A stretch of DNA of 6,560 nt, from positions 1 to 6,560 of the forward strand of contig JAIRPC010000084.1 in the NCBI GenBank assembly GCA_031257215.1. The letters are read 5' to 3'. A model generated the notes under the pieces. That model searched no databases. It was not told where the DNA came from and saw nothing but the letters and a program-made list of their open reading frames with translations. Position 1 is the first letter of the stretch. Every line of letters begins with the position of its first letter. Position numbers and translations under genes: made by a program. Below are positions 1-6,228 of this stretch, in pieces. Source of the stretch: Eubacteriales Family XIII. Incertae Sedis bacterium (GTDB lineage: Bacteria; Bacillota; Clostridia; Peptostreptococcales; Anaerovoracaceae).

Positions 1-3000
1 GAGCTGGGCGGCGTGTTCACCCCTCCCGAGGGAAACCATCTGGTGCCCGTCGGCTGGTATATCGACTACGACGGCGGAAACCACATCCGATCGAACGGCG
101 GCGCGGGCGGCGCATGCGGACCTGGCGTTTCCACCTACCGCGCCTTGACGGACTTCTCGAAGATGGACGCGAATTTTGACGCACTGCTCCAATCCTTTGC
201 CGACCATGACAACGATCCCGCCTCATTTCCCGAGGTGCAGAACGTCTATATCGTATACGAGCAGCAGAACCGCGTGACGGTGCGGCACTACCTCTACGAC
301 CCGTCCCTCGGCGCGGGTGCCGCCACCACGACCAAGGTATTGGCCGACACATCGGCGGTGATCGTGGACGGAGGCGCGTATAACGGCATGCCGCTGGGAC
401 TGGCGGGCATGGTGGCGGTGGGCGCGACCAGCACGGACGGCACAACGGTTTTTCAGAACAACCCTACCGCAGCGGGGATCATGGCGGGCGGCAGCCTTGG
501 CGACGGCAGCGGCGGCGCGGTGTCACAGATAACGGGACATGGCTCTTCAAAATTCGAGTTCGTCGGTGCGCCGACGGCATCGCAGGCGCAGTTCTTTACT
601 GTGAGGATAGGCGCTGTGAACAGTGACGCCACGATCAGCTACTATTATGAAATGGCAGGCGCGGACGGCATCCCGAACTCGGATTCGATAACTGTTACAG
701 CTAGGTTCGTGGACAGAAGCGGTGCGGCGGTGGCAGCGGCGCACGTGCTTGGAGTGCGCAAGGGGCGGCCACTAGCCGTTACCAACGACGGCTCGGCCAG
801 CGGCAACGCGGCGCACAGCATAGTGCCAACCCCTGTGGACGCGGAGAAGCCGAACGCGAAATGGCTGTTCAGCGGCGAGCCGACGGCGGACGCGAACCCG
901 CCGCGCTTCGGCGACAGCGATCCGAACCCGAACTCGCATCCCGAAAAATGGGTCGTGAACAGCACGGCGGACGAGCAGATATTATTCTATTACGACTATG
1001 CGACGGACGGCAGCACGCCAGACCGCGACCAATGGGTGAGGGTGTACTACACGGCGTTCGACGGGCTTTCGGGCGCGGCCAACGTGAAGCTGAAAGACGC
1101 GGACACTAACATAGCACTGGTCAGCAAGGCCTTTGAAAAGGACGCGCCGAGCTTCCCTGGCTATGTGTACGCGGGGTTGTTCCACGGCATATACGCGGAT
1201 GGCGATACAGGTGCCAAACCTGGCGGACTGGATCCGGACGACAAACGGCTAACGCTGACACCAAGCGAAAGGGCGGGCGCCCCTACCGACACATGGACAT
1301 TCGTGTATGAACCGGGCGCGACGTTCACTGCTAGCGTGGACGGCATTGCCGATAGGGTGACATCGCGTATCCTGACACTAGAATTTTCCGCGCCCGTCAA
1401 GGGGCTTCTGGCTTCGGAGCTGTCGCTTGAAGGCATGGGGGCGGACTCCGGCGCGGCGTCGTTCGGGACTCCTGTCGGGCTTGGCGGCAATCCCAGCGAC
1501 GGCTACGCGACATGGACAGTGCCGCTTTCGGGCGTGGCTCAGGGCGGCGCGAGGGTGAGCATATCGCGGAACGCGTTCAGCTTCGCGCCAGAAGAGGGCG
1601 GCGCGGATGAGGTGTCCCTCAGCAAAGGGCCGGCACTAGTGAGCGCGGCGTTCAACGGTGAGGAGGACAGGGCAACCACCAGTGTGCTGACCCTCTCCTT
1701 CGACAAGCCTATCGCGGACTTGAACACGCTTGCCACCGCTTCGCTCACCGCGTCGGGCGAGGGCAGGGCGGACATAGCCGAACTGTCAGCCGCGGCTCCG
1801 GCGGTAACGGACACAGACGACCCTGACTATGGTAAAATATGGAAGTTAATAATAGGCGGTGTTTTCCGCCAAGGCTCGGTGACTGTCACGGTGTCGCTCC
1901 CCGCCGCGCTATATACGCTCGAACCCGACACGGCCAGCGGCTCTGCTTGGGCGGAGCGCCGCTACCTGGTCTACCACAAGGGAAGCGCGGACTTCGTGTC
2001 TGGTGCGCCGCCGTTGGCCGTCGGCAGTGCTGGCTTCGGATATATCTTTGCTTCGGAGTTCACTCAGACGGTAGCGGACGCGGGCACTCTGTCAAAGCCT
2101 GGCTACACGCTCTACGGATGGAGCGAGTCAGACCCCTGGGCGGCGGGGGGCTCGGATACGCCGTCCCGCACATATTTCAGGGGCGAAAGGATCACGCTGG
2201 ATACGCCGTGGACGAGGAAGGCCGACCCGAATGCGCTTGGCGGCGCCGCGCCGCCAGAGGGGGCTACGGAGCTATTCCCAGTCTGGCTCGCGCCGCCACA
2301 GCCAAGGCTGAACGCGCCCGTGGTCGTGGCGGGAGGCAGCGCCATGCTGACAGGACGGGTGCTGCGCGTGACGCACGACTTTACCGTAAGGCTCGAATAC
2401 CGCGCTGTGGGCGCGCCTGGCTGGACTGTGCTGTTTGACGAAAGCGAATACGGCACGCTCGGCGCTGGCGGCGCACAGCCGGCATGGAGGTTTTTCGACA
2501 GCGATACGGATGCGCCCGCCTGGTATATACCCGCCGCCGCCCTGACGCCTGGCAGGGACTATGAGGTCCGCCTTACGGCCACAGACGCGGAGGTGGCGAG
2601 AAACGCGCCGTATGCCATTGACACGGCCGTATTCCGCGTACCGGCCTCGGGCGGCTATGGCGGCGGTGGCGCGGAGATCCCCGGCATAGTGGACAACCAG
2701 TCGGGCGACAGCCGCAAGGCTATCGTGACTATACAGGAGGGCAATATCGTGGTGGCGGCGCCGATCGCCCTATCGGTCGGAAACGGCGAGAGGGTGCGCT
2801 TCACGTTCACACACATAGCCGACGGATACTATAACGTGGTCGCGGATTTCGACGGCGAGCGCGTAACGCGCGGCGTGAGGGTCGCGGACGGCATCGTATA
2901 CGAAGTGATATCGGGCAGGCGCATAGATGACAGCAACCTGTTGACGCTGGTACTGGGACGCACACAGAGCGTCGTGCAGATATTGGAGGGTGCGCCGCCC

Positions 3001-3816
3001 GCGTCTGTGGACGGCCTGCCGGAGCTGTTCGGTGCGAGGAACATCTTCGACGCTATCGGCAACGCGCTGGACGGGCTGGTGAATACCGGCGGCATCGTGG
3101 AATTGAAGCTGATGGTGGACTATCTCGGAGGCGGGGCATCAGGCGCGGCGTCGCGCATACCCGCGGCCGACAAGTCGGCCATAGTGGCGGCGGCTGCCGC
3201 AAAGGCGCACACCGCTGTGGAGTATTACGACTTCTCGCTCGTCAAGACATGCTACGACCGCTTCGGCATACCCGCAGGCGATCCACAGCATATTACCGAT
3301 GTCGGCGCGGGGCGAAGCCTGGTCATCTCGTTCCGCCTGCCCTCCACGGTGTCTACGGGCGCGTTGGCGGCGGTCTACCGCGTACACGGCACGGGGGCGG
3401 GCGGTAAGCCCGCGGTACAGGCGCTGGGACTAGGCGCGGAGAACAAGAACGCGGCGGGCGAGTATTTCGAGGTGGACGGCCAATATGTGCTGATCCATGC
3501 GGGCAAGTTCTCCACCTACGCGCTAGCGACCGCGCCCGTTGGCGGAACGTCAGACTACGACAATGATAACGGCGATTCGGGCGGCGGCAAATCGCATGGC
3601 AAAAAAGGCGGGAAAGGCGGAGGGTCGGGCGGTGCCAGCGGTTCTGGCGGCGGGTATAGCCCAGGCACTGGCGATAGCGCCAATCCCATACTCTGGGCAT
3701 TGCTTGCGGCGGCCAGTATACTGATAGCCGTGCTTGCGGCGAAGCGGCACAGGCGGCGCGCTTCAGCTCAGGGCGGCGGCGCGAGAGCGCGCGGACAAGG
3801 CCAAAGCACGGAATAA
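1..3816 (+). CDS. Large modular sortase-anchored cell-surface protein, 5'-truncated by the window edge
   Basis: The reading frame is open from base 1 to the TAA at 3814-3816 (at least 1271 residues). The GTG at 13 has no ribosome binding site and no signal peptide follows, so the true start lies off the left edge. Residues are numbered here from that GTG. Visible order: an N-terminal remnant (1-83); three MucBP-like modules (about 86-213, 226-332, 340-435), each closing in an aromatic strand such as ISYYYE, ILFYYD or WTFVYE; two related Ig-like repeats (about 437-650); an InlB/Listeria-Bacteroides-like module (about 650-760, with KPGYTLYGW); a fibronectin-III-like module (about 762-878); a beta-rich region (about 884-981); a module common in clostridial surface proteins ending GKFSTYALA (about 1024-1172); a Gly/Ser/Lys linker; then the SPGTG sorting signal. 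Such proteins are exported by Sec and linked to peptidoglycan by sortase, usually acting in adhesion or matrix contact. The ligand is unknown; no catalytic domain is recognisable. Architecture is read by eye: surface anchoring is firm, individual module names are tentative. Confidence 0.9.
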   Translation, partial: ELGGVFTPPEGNHLVPVGWYIDYDGGNHIRSNGGAGGACGPGVSTYRALTDFSKMDANFDALLQSFADHDNDPASFPEVQNVYIVYEQQNRVTVRHYLYDPSLGAGAATTTKVLADTSAVIVDGGAYNGMPLGLAGMVAVGATSTDGTTVFQNNPTAAGIMAGGSLGDGSGGAVSQITGHGSSKFEFVGAPTASQAQFFTVRIGAVNSDATISYYYEMAGADGIPNSDSITVTARFVDRSGAAVAAAHVLGVRKGRPLAVTNDGSASGNAAHSIVPTPVDAEKPNAKWLFSGEPTADANPPRFGDSDPNPNSHPEKWVVNSTADEQILFYYDYATDGSTPDRDQWVRVYYTAFDGLSGAANVKLKDADTNIALVSKAFEKDAPSFPGYVYAGLFHGIYADGDTGAKPGGLDPDDKRLTLTPSERAGAPTDTWTFVYEPGATFTASVDGIADRVTSRILTLEFSAPVKGLLASELSLEGMGADSGAASFGTPVGLGGNPSDGYATWTVPLSGVAQGGARVSISRNAFSFAPEEGGADEVSLSKGPALVSAAFNGEEDRATTSVLTLSFDKPIADLNTLATASLTASGEGRADIAELSAAAPAVTDTDDPDYGKIWKLIIGGVFRQGSVTVTVSLPAALYTLEPDTASGSAWAERRYLVYHKGSADFVSGAPPLAVGSAGFGYIFASEFTQTVADAGTLSKPGYTLYGWSESDPWAAGGSDTPSRTYFRGERITLDTPWTRKADPNALGGAAPPEGATELFPVWLAPPQPRLNAPVVVAGGSAMLTGRVLRVTHDFTVRLEYRAVGAPGWTVLFDESEYGTLGAGGAQPAWRFFDSDTDAPAWYIPAAALTPGRDYEVRLTATDAEVARNAPYAIDTAVFRVPASGGYGGGGAEIPGIVDNQSGDSRKAIVTIQEGNIVVAAPIALSVGNGERVRFTFTHIADGYYNVVADFDGERVTRGVRVADGIVYEVISGRRIDDSNLLTLVLGRTQSVVQILEGAPPASVDGLPELFGARNIFDAIGNALDGLVNTGGIVELKLMVDYLGGGASGAASRIPAADKSAIVAAAAAKAHTAVEYYDFSLVKTCYDRFGIPAGDPQHITDVGAGRSLVISFRLPSTVSTGALAAVYRVHGTGAGGKPAVQALGLGAENKNAAGEYFEVDGQYVLIHAGKFSTYALATAPVGGTSDYDNDNGDSGGGKSHGKKGGKGGGSGGASGSGGGYSPGTGDSANPILWALLAAASILIAVLAAKRHRRRASAQGGGARARGQGQSTE
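268..1317 (+). repeat. Three tandem MucBP-like protein modules in the surface protein
   Basis: Three units of roughly 95-130 residues (268-651, 688-1008, 1030-1317) share a layout. Each opens with a beta strand rich in V, T and aromatic residues (VTVRHYLYD, ITVTARFVD, VRVYYTAFD) and closes with another aromatic strand (ISYYYEMAG, ILFYYDYATDG, WTFVYEPG). This resembles the mucin-binding-protein repeats of Gram-positive surface proteins. The units are highly diverged, with no long DNA identity, so they are not a recent expansion. The family name is inferred from the strand pattern; a generic beta-grasp or Ig-like fold is the alternative. Confidence 0.45.
1321..1962 (+). repeat. Two diverged Ig-like repeats in the surface protein
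   Basis: Two adjacent units of about 106-108 residues align by eye. The first runs from SVDGIADRVTSRILTLEFSAPV and the second from AFNGEEDRATTSVLTLSFDKPI, sharing a D-R-x-T-(T/S)-x-x-LTL-x-F core followed by a hydrophobic ADL/GLL segment. Later, WTVPLSGVAQGGARVSISRN matches WKLIIGGVFRQGSVTVTVSL. This is the pattern of bacterial Ig-like repeats with an LTLTFD(K/S)xI core found tandemly in surface proteins, which act as stalk or spacer units. Homology between the two is clear; the family label is tentative. Confidence 0.6.
1960..2292 (+). other. InlB/Listeria-Bacteroides-type module within the surface protein
   Basis: Residues about 650-760 carry the hallmarks of the InlB B-repeat (Flg_new) family. 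These are an opening strand (RRYLVYHKGS), a central G-T-L-x-KPGYTLYGW core matching the family's P-x-K-x-GYTFxGW, a hydrophobic strand after it (YFRGERITLD), and a closing ATELFPVWL that stands where LTLYAKW usually sits. The module is longer than the usual 70 or so residues because of inserts before and after the GW core. In other bacteria these modules act as spacers or contact host surface components; the role here is unknown. Confidence 0.6.
3082..3528 (+). other. C-terminal module typical of clostridial surface proteins
   Basis: Residues about 1024-1172 read GGIVELKLMVDYL, then ADKSAIVAAAAAKA, then VEYYDFSLVKTCYDR, then SLVISFRLP, then a YRVH strand, and finally YFEVDGQYVLIHAGKFSTYALA. 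I recognise this order (V-E-x-K-L-x-V, then PEADK-x-x-I, then Y-D-I-S-L-x-K, I-x-I-x-x-P, and a closing D-K-F-S-T-Y-A-L) from many Lachnospiraceae and other clostridial wall proteins, where it sits just before the wall-spanning linker. Its function is not known to me. It supports the taxonomic guess and confirms that the frame is intact to the end. Confidence 0.55.
3658..3759 (+). other. C-terminal sortase sorting signal (SPGTG, membrane helix, Arg-rich tail)
   Basis: The motif S-P-G-T-G-D (SPGTG at residues 1216-1220) is followed by a hydrophobic helix from about P1225 to A1243 and a basic cluster K-R-H-R-R-R (1244-1249). This is the classic tripartite wall-sorting signal, with a serine in place of the leucine of LPxTG. 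The (S/N/P)PxTG form is known for clostridial sortase substrates, such as those of the Clostridioides difficile enzyme. A linker of Gly, Ser and Lys (about residues 1185-1215) precedes it and would span the wall. No sortase gene is in the window. The protein carries 18 further residues after the basic cluster, which is longer than usual. Confidence 0.85.
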
Positions 3817-3838
3817 CGCAGGAAGAATAGGGCGGCAC

Positions 3839-3868
3839 GGCGTTCTGTCTGGCCACGCCTTTTATTAT
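3839..3868 (+). terminator. Candidate terminator for the surface-protein gene
   Basis: GGCGT (3839-3843) pairs with ACGCC (3855-3859) around an 11-nt loop, and TTTTATTAT follows directly at 3860-3868. It lies 22 bp after the stop codon of the surface-protein gene. The stem is short and the T-run is interrupted, so this is a modest intrinsic terminator at best. The stronger hairpin at 3893-3922 might also stop plus-strand transcripts, although no T-run follows it on that strand. Confidence 0.4.
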
Positions 3869-3885
3869 GCAGGTATGTAAACGGC

Positions 3886-3922
3886 AAAAAAATGGGAGAG
3901 CCGCAGATGCGTTGCTCTCCCA
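3886..3922 (-). terminator. Strong intrinsic terminator of hppA
   Basis: On the minus strand, TGGGAGAGC (3922-3914) pairs perfectly with GCTCTCCCA (3901-3893), a 9-bp GC-rich stem. Three further C-G pairs (3902-3904 with 3909-3911) close an AGAT tetraloop beyond a 2-nt bulge. Seven T residues follow at 3892-3886. The stem begins 23 bp beyond the hppA stop codon, the expected place and form of a Rho-independent terminator. It also keeps hppA transcription from running into the convergent surface-protein gene. Confidence 0.9.
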
Positions 3923-3945
3923 CAAACTGTCTGATGATTTTATGT

Positions 3946-5994
3946 CTACAAGAACAGCGGCGCGAAAACCACTGCTACTATGGTCATCAGCTTTATGAGG
4001 ATGTTCAGCGACGGGCCTGACGTGTCCTTGAATGGGTCGCCTACCGTGTCGCCCACGACAGCCGCCTTGTGCGCGGAGCTGCCCTTGCCGCCGTGGTTGC
4101 CTTCCTCTATGTGCTTCTTCGCGTTGTCCCACGCGCCGCCCGCGTTCGCCATCATGATGGCCAGCAGTACGCCCGAAGCGAGCGCGCCCGCGAGAAGCCC
4201 GCCGAGCGCGGCGGCGCCCAGCACCTTGCCTACCACTATCGGCGCGGCTATTGCGAGGAGACCAGGGGCTATCATCTCTTTCAGCGCGGCCTTGGTCGAA
4301 ATGTCCACGCACCTCTCATAGTCGGGAAGCGACGTGCCTTCCATGATGCCCTTGTCCTCACGGAACTGCCGCCTGACTTCCTCGATCATCTGGTTCGCCG
4401 CGCGCCCAACGCTGTTCATGGTCATGGCCGAGAACAGGAACGGGAGCATGGCGCCAATGAGTAGGCCCATTACCACCCAATGGTTCAGCAAGTTAATCCC
4501 AATACTTTCAATCTTTGCATGTTCAAGATCGACAGGCAGAATGTTCAGCCCCACCACCTGCGAGTAGGAAACGAACAGCGCAAGAGCCGTCAGCGCGGCG
4601 CTCCCGATAGCAAAGCCCTTGCCGATGGCGGCAGTCGTGTTGCCGACCGAATCCAGCTTGTCGGTTATCGTCCTGACGTCCTTTGGCAGTTCGGACATCT
4701 CCGCTATGCCGCCCGCGTTGTCCGACACTGGGCCGTATGCGTCCACCGCCACGACCATGCCCGTCGTAGAGAGCATGCCGACCGCCGCGAGCGCTATGCC
4801 GTAGATGCCCGCGAAAGCGTACGCCGCCCAGATACCCGCCGCTATGCAGAGAATGGGCCAGACCGTGGACATCATGCCGACGCCTATGCCGCTGATGATG
4901 GTGGTGGCTTCGCCCGTCAGAGACTGCTTCGCGATGAAGCGCACCGATTTATAGTCCGCTGATGTGTATACCTCTGTTATCTTGCCGATGGCGGTGCCGA
5001 CGATCAGCCCCGCGATAACGGCAATAGCGCAGTTGAAATTGCCGAAAATATAATTGCTCATGACGAGCGACGCTACGATAATGATGGCGGTGCTGACATA
5101 CGTGCCGACATTCATAGCCGTGGCGGGGTTGCCGCCATCCTTGCCGCGAACGAAGAATATCGCGATAATCGACGCGATGATCCCTATGGCTGCGAGGAAG
5201 AGCGGGAATATGCTGCCCTCCATCGGGGGAAGCTCGAACTTCTCGCCGAACTGCGGCGTTATGTCCTTGACGAAAATCGCAAGCGTTATGGCAGAGATGA
5301 TCGAACCGACATAGGACTCGAAAAGGTCGGAGCCCATGCCCGCGACATCGCCTACGTTGTCGCCCACGTTGTCCGCTATGACGGCGGGGTTGCGCGGGTC
5401 GTCCTCTGGTATGCCCGCTTCGACCTTGCCTACGAGGTCGGCTCCGACGTCGGCGGCCTTCGTGTAGATGCCGCCGCCCACGCGCCCGAACAGCGCCATC
5501 GAGGACGCTCCGAGCCCGAAGCCCGTGATGACATTGGTCGGGTCGGTGCCAACCAATATGAATATGATGCCGAGGCCAAGAAGCCCCAGCCCGACAACGC
5601 ACAGCCCCATGACAGCGCCGCTGCGGAACGCGACTTTCAGGGCAGGTGGCAACCCGCCTTTGAGCGCGGCGTTGGCGGTGCGGACATTGCCCCAAGTGGC
5701 GACTTTCATGCCGAAGAACCCGGCAAGCACTGAGCATAGCGCACCCACCACATAGAGAACTGCCGTCGTGTGGTTTATCACGAAAAACAGCACCAGGAAT
5801 ATGATGGCTATAACTACCGCCATATAGACGTACTCGCGCCGTAGGAATGCCATAGCGCCTTTTCTGATGAAGCCGGCGATCTGCACCATCCGTTCATTGC
5901 CTTCATCATTCTTCTTGATCCACAGCCCCAATAGCAAAGCGGTTACAAGTCCTGCCGCTGCGCAAATCGGGGTTAGAGTCTGCAAAAGTTCCAT
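3946..5994 (-). CDS. hppA: Membrane-bound ion-pumping pyrophosphatase (V-PPase), K+-dependent type
   Basis: The enzyme hydrolyses pyrophosphate in the cytoplasm and uses the energy to pump Na+ or H+ out across the cell membrane. The 682-residue protein is full length for the family and has the expected many hydrophobic helices (about 16 in known structures). Active-site signatures are all present: DVGADLVGKVE (182-192), DDPRNPA (198-204), DNVGDNVGD (208-216), DLFES (223-227), VDAYGP (417-422), AWDNAKK (621-627) and GDPFKDTSGPS (652-662). The GNTTAAIGKG segment (451-460) has Ala at 455, where K+-independent enzymes have Lys, so this should be a K+-dependent enzyme. Glu226 is placed as in Na+-pumping relatives, but some H+ pumps share that position, so the ion is not settled. 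The ATG at 5994-5992 is chosen because AAGGAGG stands 9 nt upstream. The gene is monocistronic, with its own terminator, and diverges from the binding-protein gene. Identification is near certain. Confidence 0.97.
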   Translation of the reverse strand: MELLQTLTPICAAAGLVTALLLGLWIKKNDEGNERMVQIAGFIRKGAMAFLRREYVYMAVVIAIIFLVLFFVINHTTAVLYVVGALCSVLAGFFGMKVATWGNVRTANAALKGGLPPALKVAFRSGAVMGLCVVGLGLLGLGIIFILVGTDPTNVITGFGLGASSMALFGRVGGGIYTKAADVGADLVGKVEAGIPEDDPRNPAVIADNVGDNVGDVAGMGSDLFESYVGSIISAITLAIFVKDITPQFGEKFELPPMEGSIFPLFLAAIGIIASIIAIFFVRGKDGGNPATAMNVGTYVSTAIIIVASLVMSNYIFGNFNCAIAVIAGLIVGTAIGKITEVYTSADYKSVRFIAKQSLTGEATTIISGIGVGMMSTVWPILCIAAGIWAAYAFAGIYGIALAAVGMLSTTGMVVAVDAYGPVSDNAGGIAEMSELPKDVRTITDKLDSVGNTTAAIGKGFAIGSAALTALALFVSYSQVVGLNILPVDLEHAKIESIGINLLNHWVVMGLLIGAMLPFLFSAMTMNSVGRAANQMIEEVRRQFREDKGIMEGTSLPDYERCVDISTKAALKEMIAPGLLAIAAPIVVGKVLGAAALGGLLAGALASGVLLAIMMANAGGAWDNAKKHIEEGNHGGKGSSAHKAAVVGDTVGDPFKDTSGPSLNILIKLMTIVAVVFAPLFL

Positions 5995-6003
5995 TAATAA
6001 ATT

Positions 6004-6010
6004 CCTCCTT
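6004..6010 (-). promoter_or_regulatory. Ribosome binding site of hppA
   Basis: On the minus strand AAGGAGG, a near-perfect match to the anti-Shine-Dalgarno sequence, ends 9 nt before the ATG at 5994. It fixes the start codon and suggests efficient translation. Confidence 0.9.
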
Positions 6011-6019
6011 CTATGAAAC

Positions 6020-6048
6020 TATATAATATATTATCACAATATTATATA
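6020..6048. repeat. AT-only 10-bp inverted repeat at the hppA transcription start region
   Basis: TATATAATAT (6020-6029) and ATATTATATA (6039-6048) are perfect inverted copies around a 9-nt spacer. The right arm contains the predicted hppA -10. Because the arms are entirely A/T, chance symmetry is more likely than for the GC-containing repeat beside it. Confidence 0.5.
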
Positions 6049-6069
6049 CTCTTTGGCGCATTTAAGCCA
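6041..6069 (-). promoter_or_regulatory. Predicted sigma-A-type promoter of hppA
   Basis: On the minus strand a perfect -10 TATAAT (6046-6041) stands 17 nt downstream of a weak -35 TGGCTT (6069-6064; 3 of 6 bases match TTGACA). The start of transcription would fall near 6034, giving a leader of about 40 nt. An alternative extended -10 (TGTGATAAT, 6038-6030) lies just downstream but has no good -35. The promoter is overlaid by two inverted repeats (6020-6048 and 6046-6077), which could affect RNA polymerase or repressor binding. Confidence 0.5.
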
Positions 6070-6077
6070 GAGAGTAT
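6046..6077. repeat. 12-bp inverted repeat over the hppA promoter
   Basis: ATACTCTTTGGC (6046-6057) and GCCAGAGAGTAT (6066-6077) are inverted copies with one mismatch, separated by GCATTTAA. The mismatch would be a G-U pair in a plus-strand RNA but an unpaired C/A in a minus-strand RNA. The repeat covers the predicted hppA -35 and spacer and touches the -10, the right place for an operator. No named regulator motif is recognised. Confidence 0.7.
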
Positions 6078-6161
6078 TGCCATTTTATATGATTTTATGG
6101 AAACTAAGCATAATTTTTATTATTCCTCAAGCAATCGCACAGAAGCTGCTTCGCCTGTCGA

Positions 6162-6190
6162 TTCACTTTGCATTCCGTATGTGATAAAAT
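6162..6190 (+). promoter_or_regulatory. Predicted promoter of the binding-protein gene
   Basis: A -35-like TTCACT (6162-6167; 4 of 6 consensus bases) is 17 nt from a -10-like TAAAAT (6185-6190; 5 of 6). The start of transcription would fall near 6197, giving a leader of about 32 nt. The -10 lies inside the GTGAT-AAA-ATCAC palindrome at 6181-6193, so a repressor bound there would block it. The hexamers are imperfect and another promoter upstream cannot be excluded. Confidence 0.4.
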
Positions 6191-6193
6191 CAC
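6181..6193. promoter_or_regulatory. Palindrome overlapping the -10 of the binding-protein gene, possible operator
   Basis: GTGAT (6181-6185) and ATCAC (6189-6193) form a perfect inverted repeat around AAA. Symmetry partly extends to TA (6178-6179) and TA (6195-6196) beyond one mismatch on each side. It spans the predicted -10. The half-site resembles GTGA/TCAC-type operators, but the spacing is 5 rather than the 6 of CRP sites, so no regulator is assigned. Confidence 0.4.
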
Positions 6194-6215
6194 TTATAGC
6201 GGTAAAGATCATATT

Positions 6216-6226
6216 AGAGGAAGAGG
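6216..6226 (+). promoter_or_regulatory. Double Shine-Dalgarno of the binding-protein gene
   Basis: AGAGGAAGAGG places two GAGG cores before the ATG at 6229. The first (6217-6220) is 8 nt from the ATG, a normal spacing. The second (6223-6226) is only 2 nt away and is too close to be the functional one. The first supports the chosen start. Confidence 0.75.
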
Positions 6227-6228
6227 AT

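Noticed and set aside
13..15. GTG at 13 as the true start of the surface protein.
   Set aside because: There is no Shine-Dalgarno in the 12 bases before it, no signal peptide after it, and the frame is open to base 1, so the gene begins outside the window.
1839..2438. A 199-residue plus-strand open frame inside the surface-protein gene.
   Set aside because: It is an Arg/Gly/Ala-rich shadow in another frame; the main frame here carries recognisable modules.
3353..4312. A 319-residue minus-strand open frame spanning the end of the surface-protein gene, the intergenic gap and the end of hppA.
   Set aside because: It is Arg/Pro-rich as expected of a shadow frame in GC-rich DNA, crosses the hppA terminator hairpin, and overlaps two well-supported genes.
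4949..5737. A 262-residue minus-strand open frame inside hppA.
   Set aside because: It is an out-of-frame reading of hppA with runs of Arg and His and no family resemblance.
6142..6152. GAAGC-T-GCTTC palindrome as a terminator or operator.
   Set aside because: Its arms are short with a 1-nt centre that cannot form a hairpin loop, no T-run follows, and it does not coincide with a promoter element.
6180..6194. TGTGA-TAAAA-TCACT as a CRP/FNR-type site.
   Set aside because: The spacer is 5 instead of 6 and the last base breaks symmetry; a CRP-type regulator is not expected in this setting. It is kept only as an unassigned palindrome.
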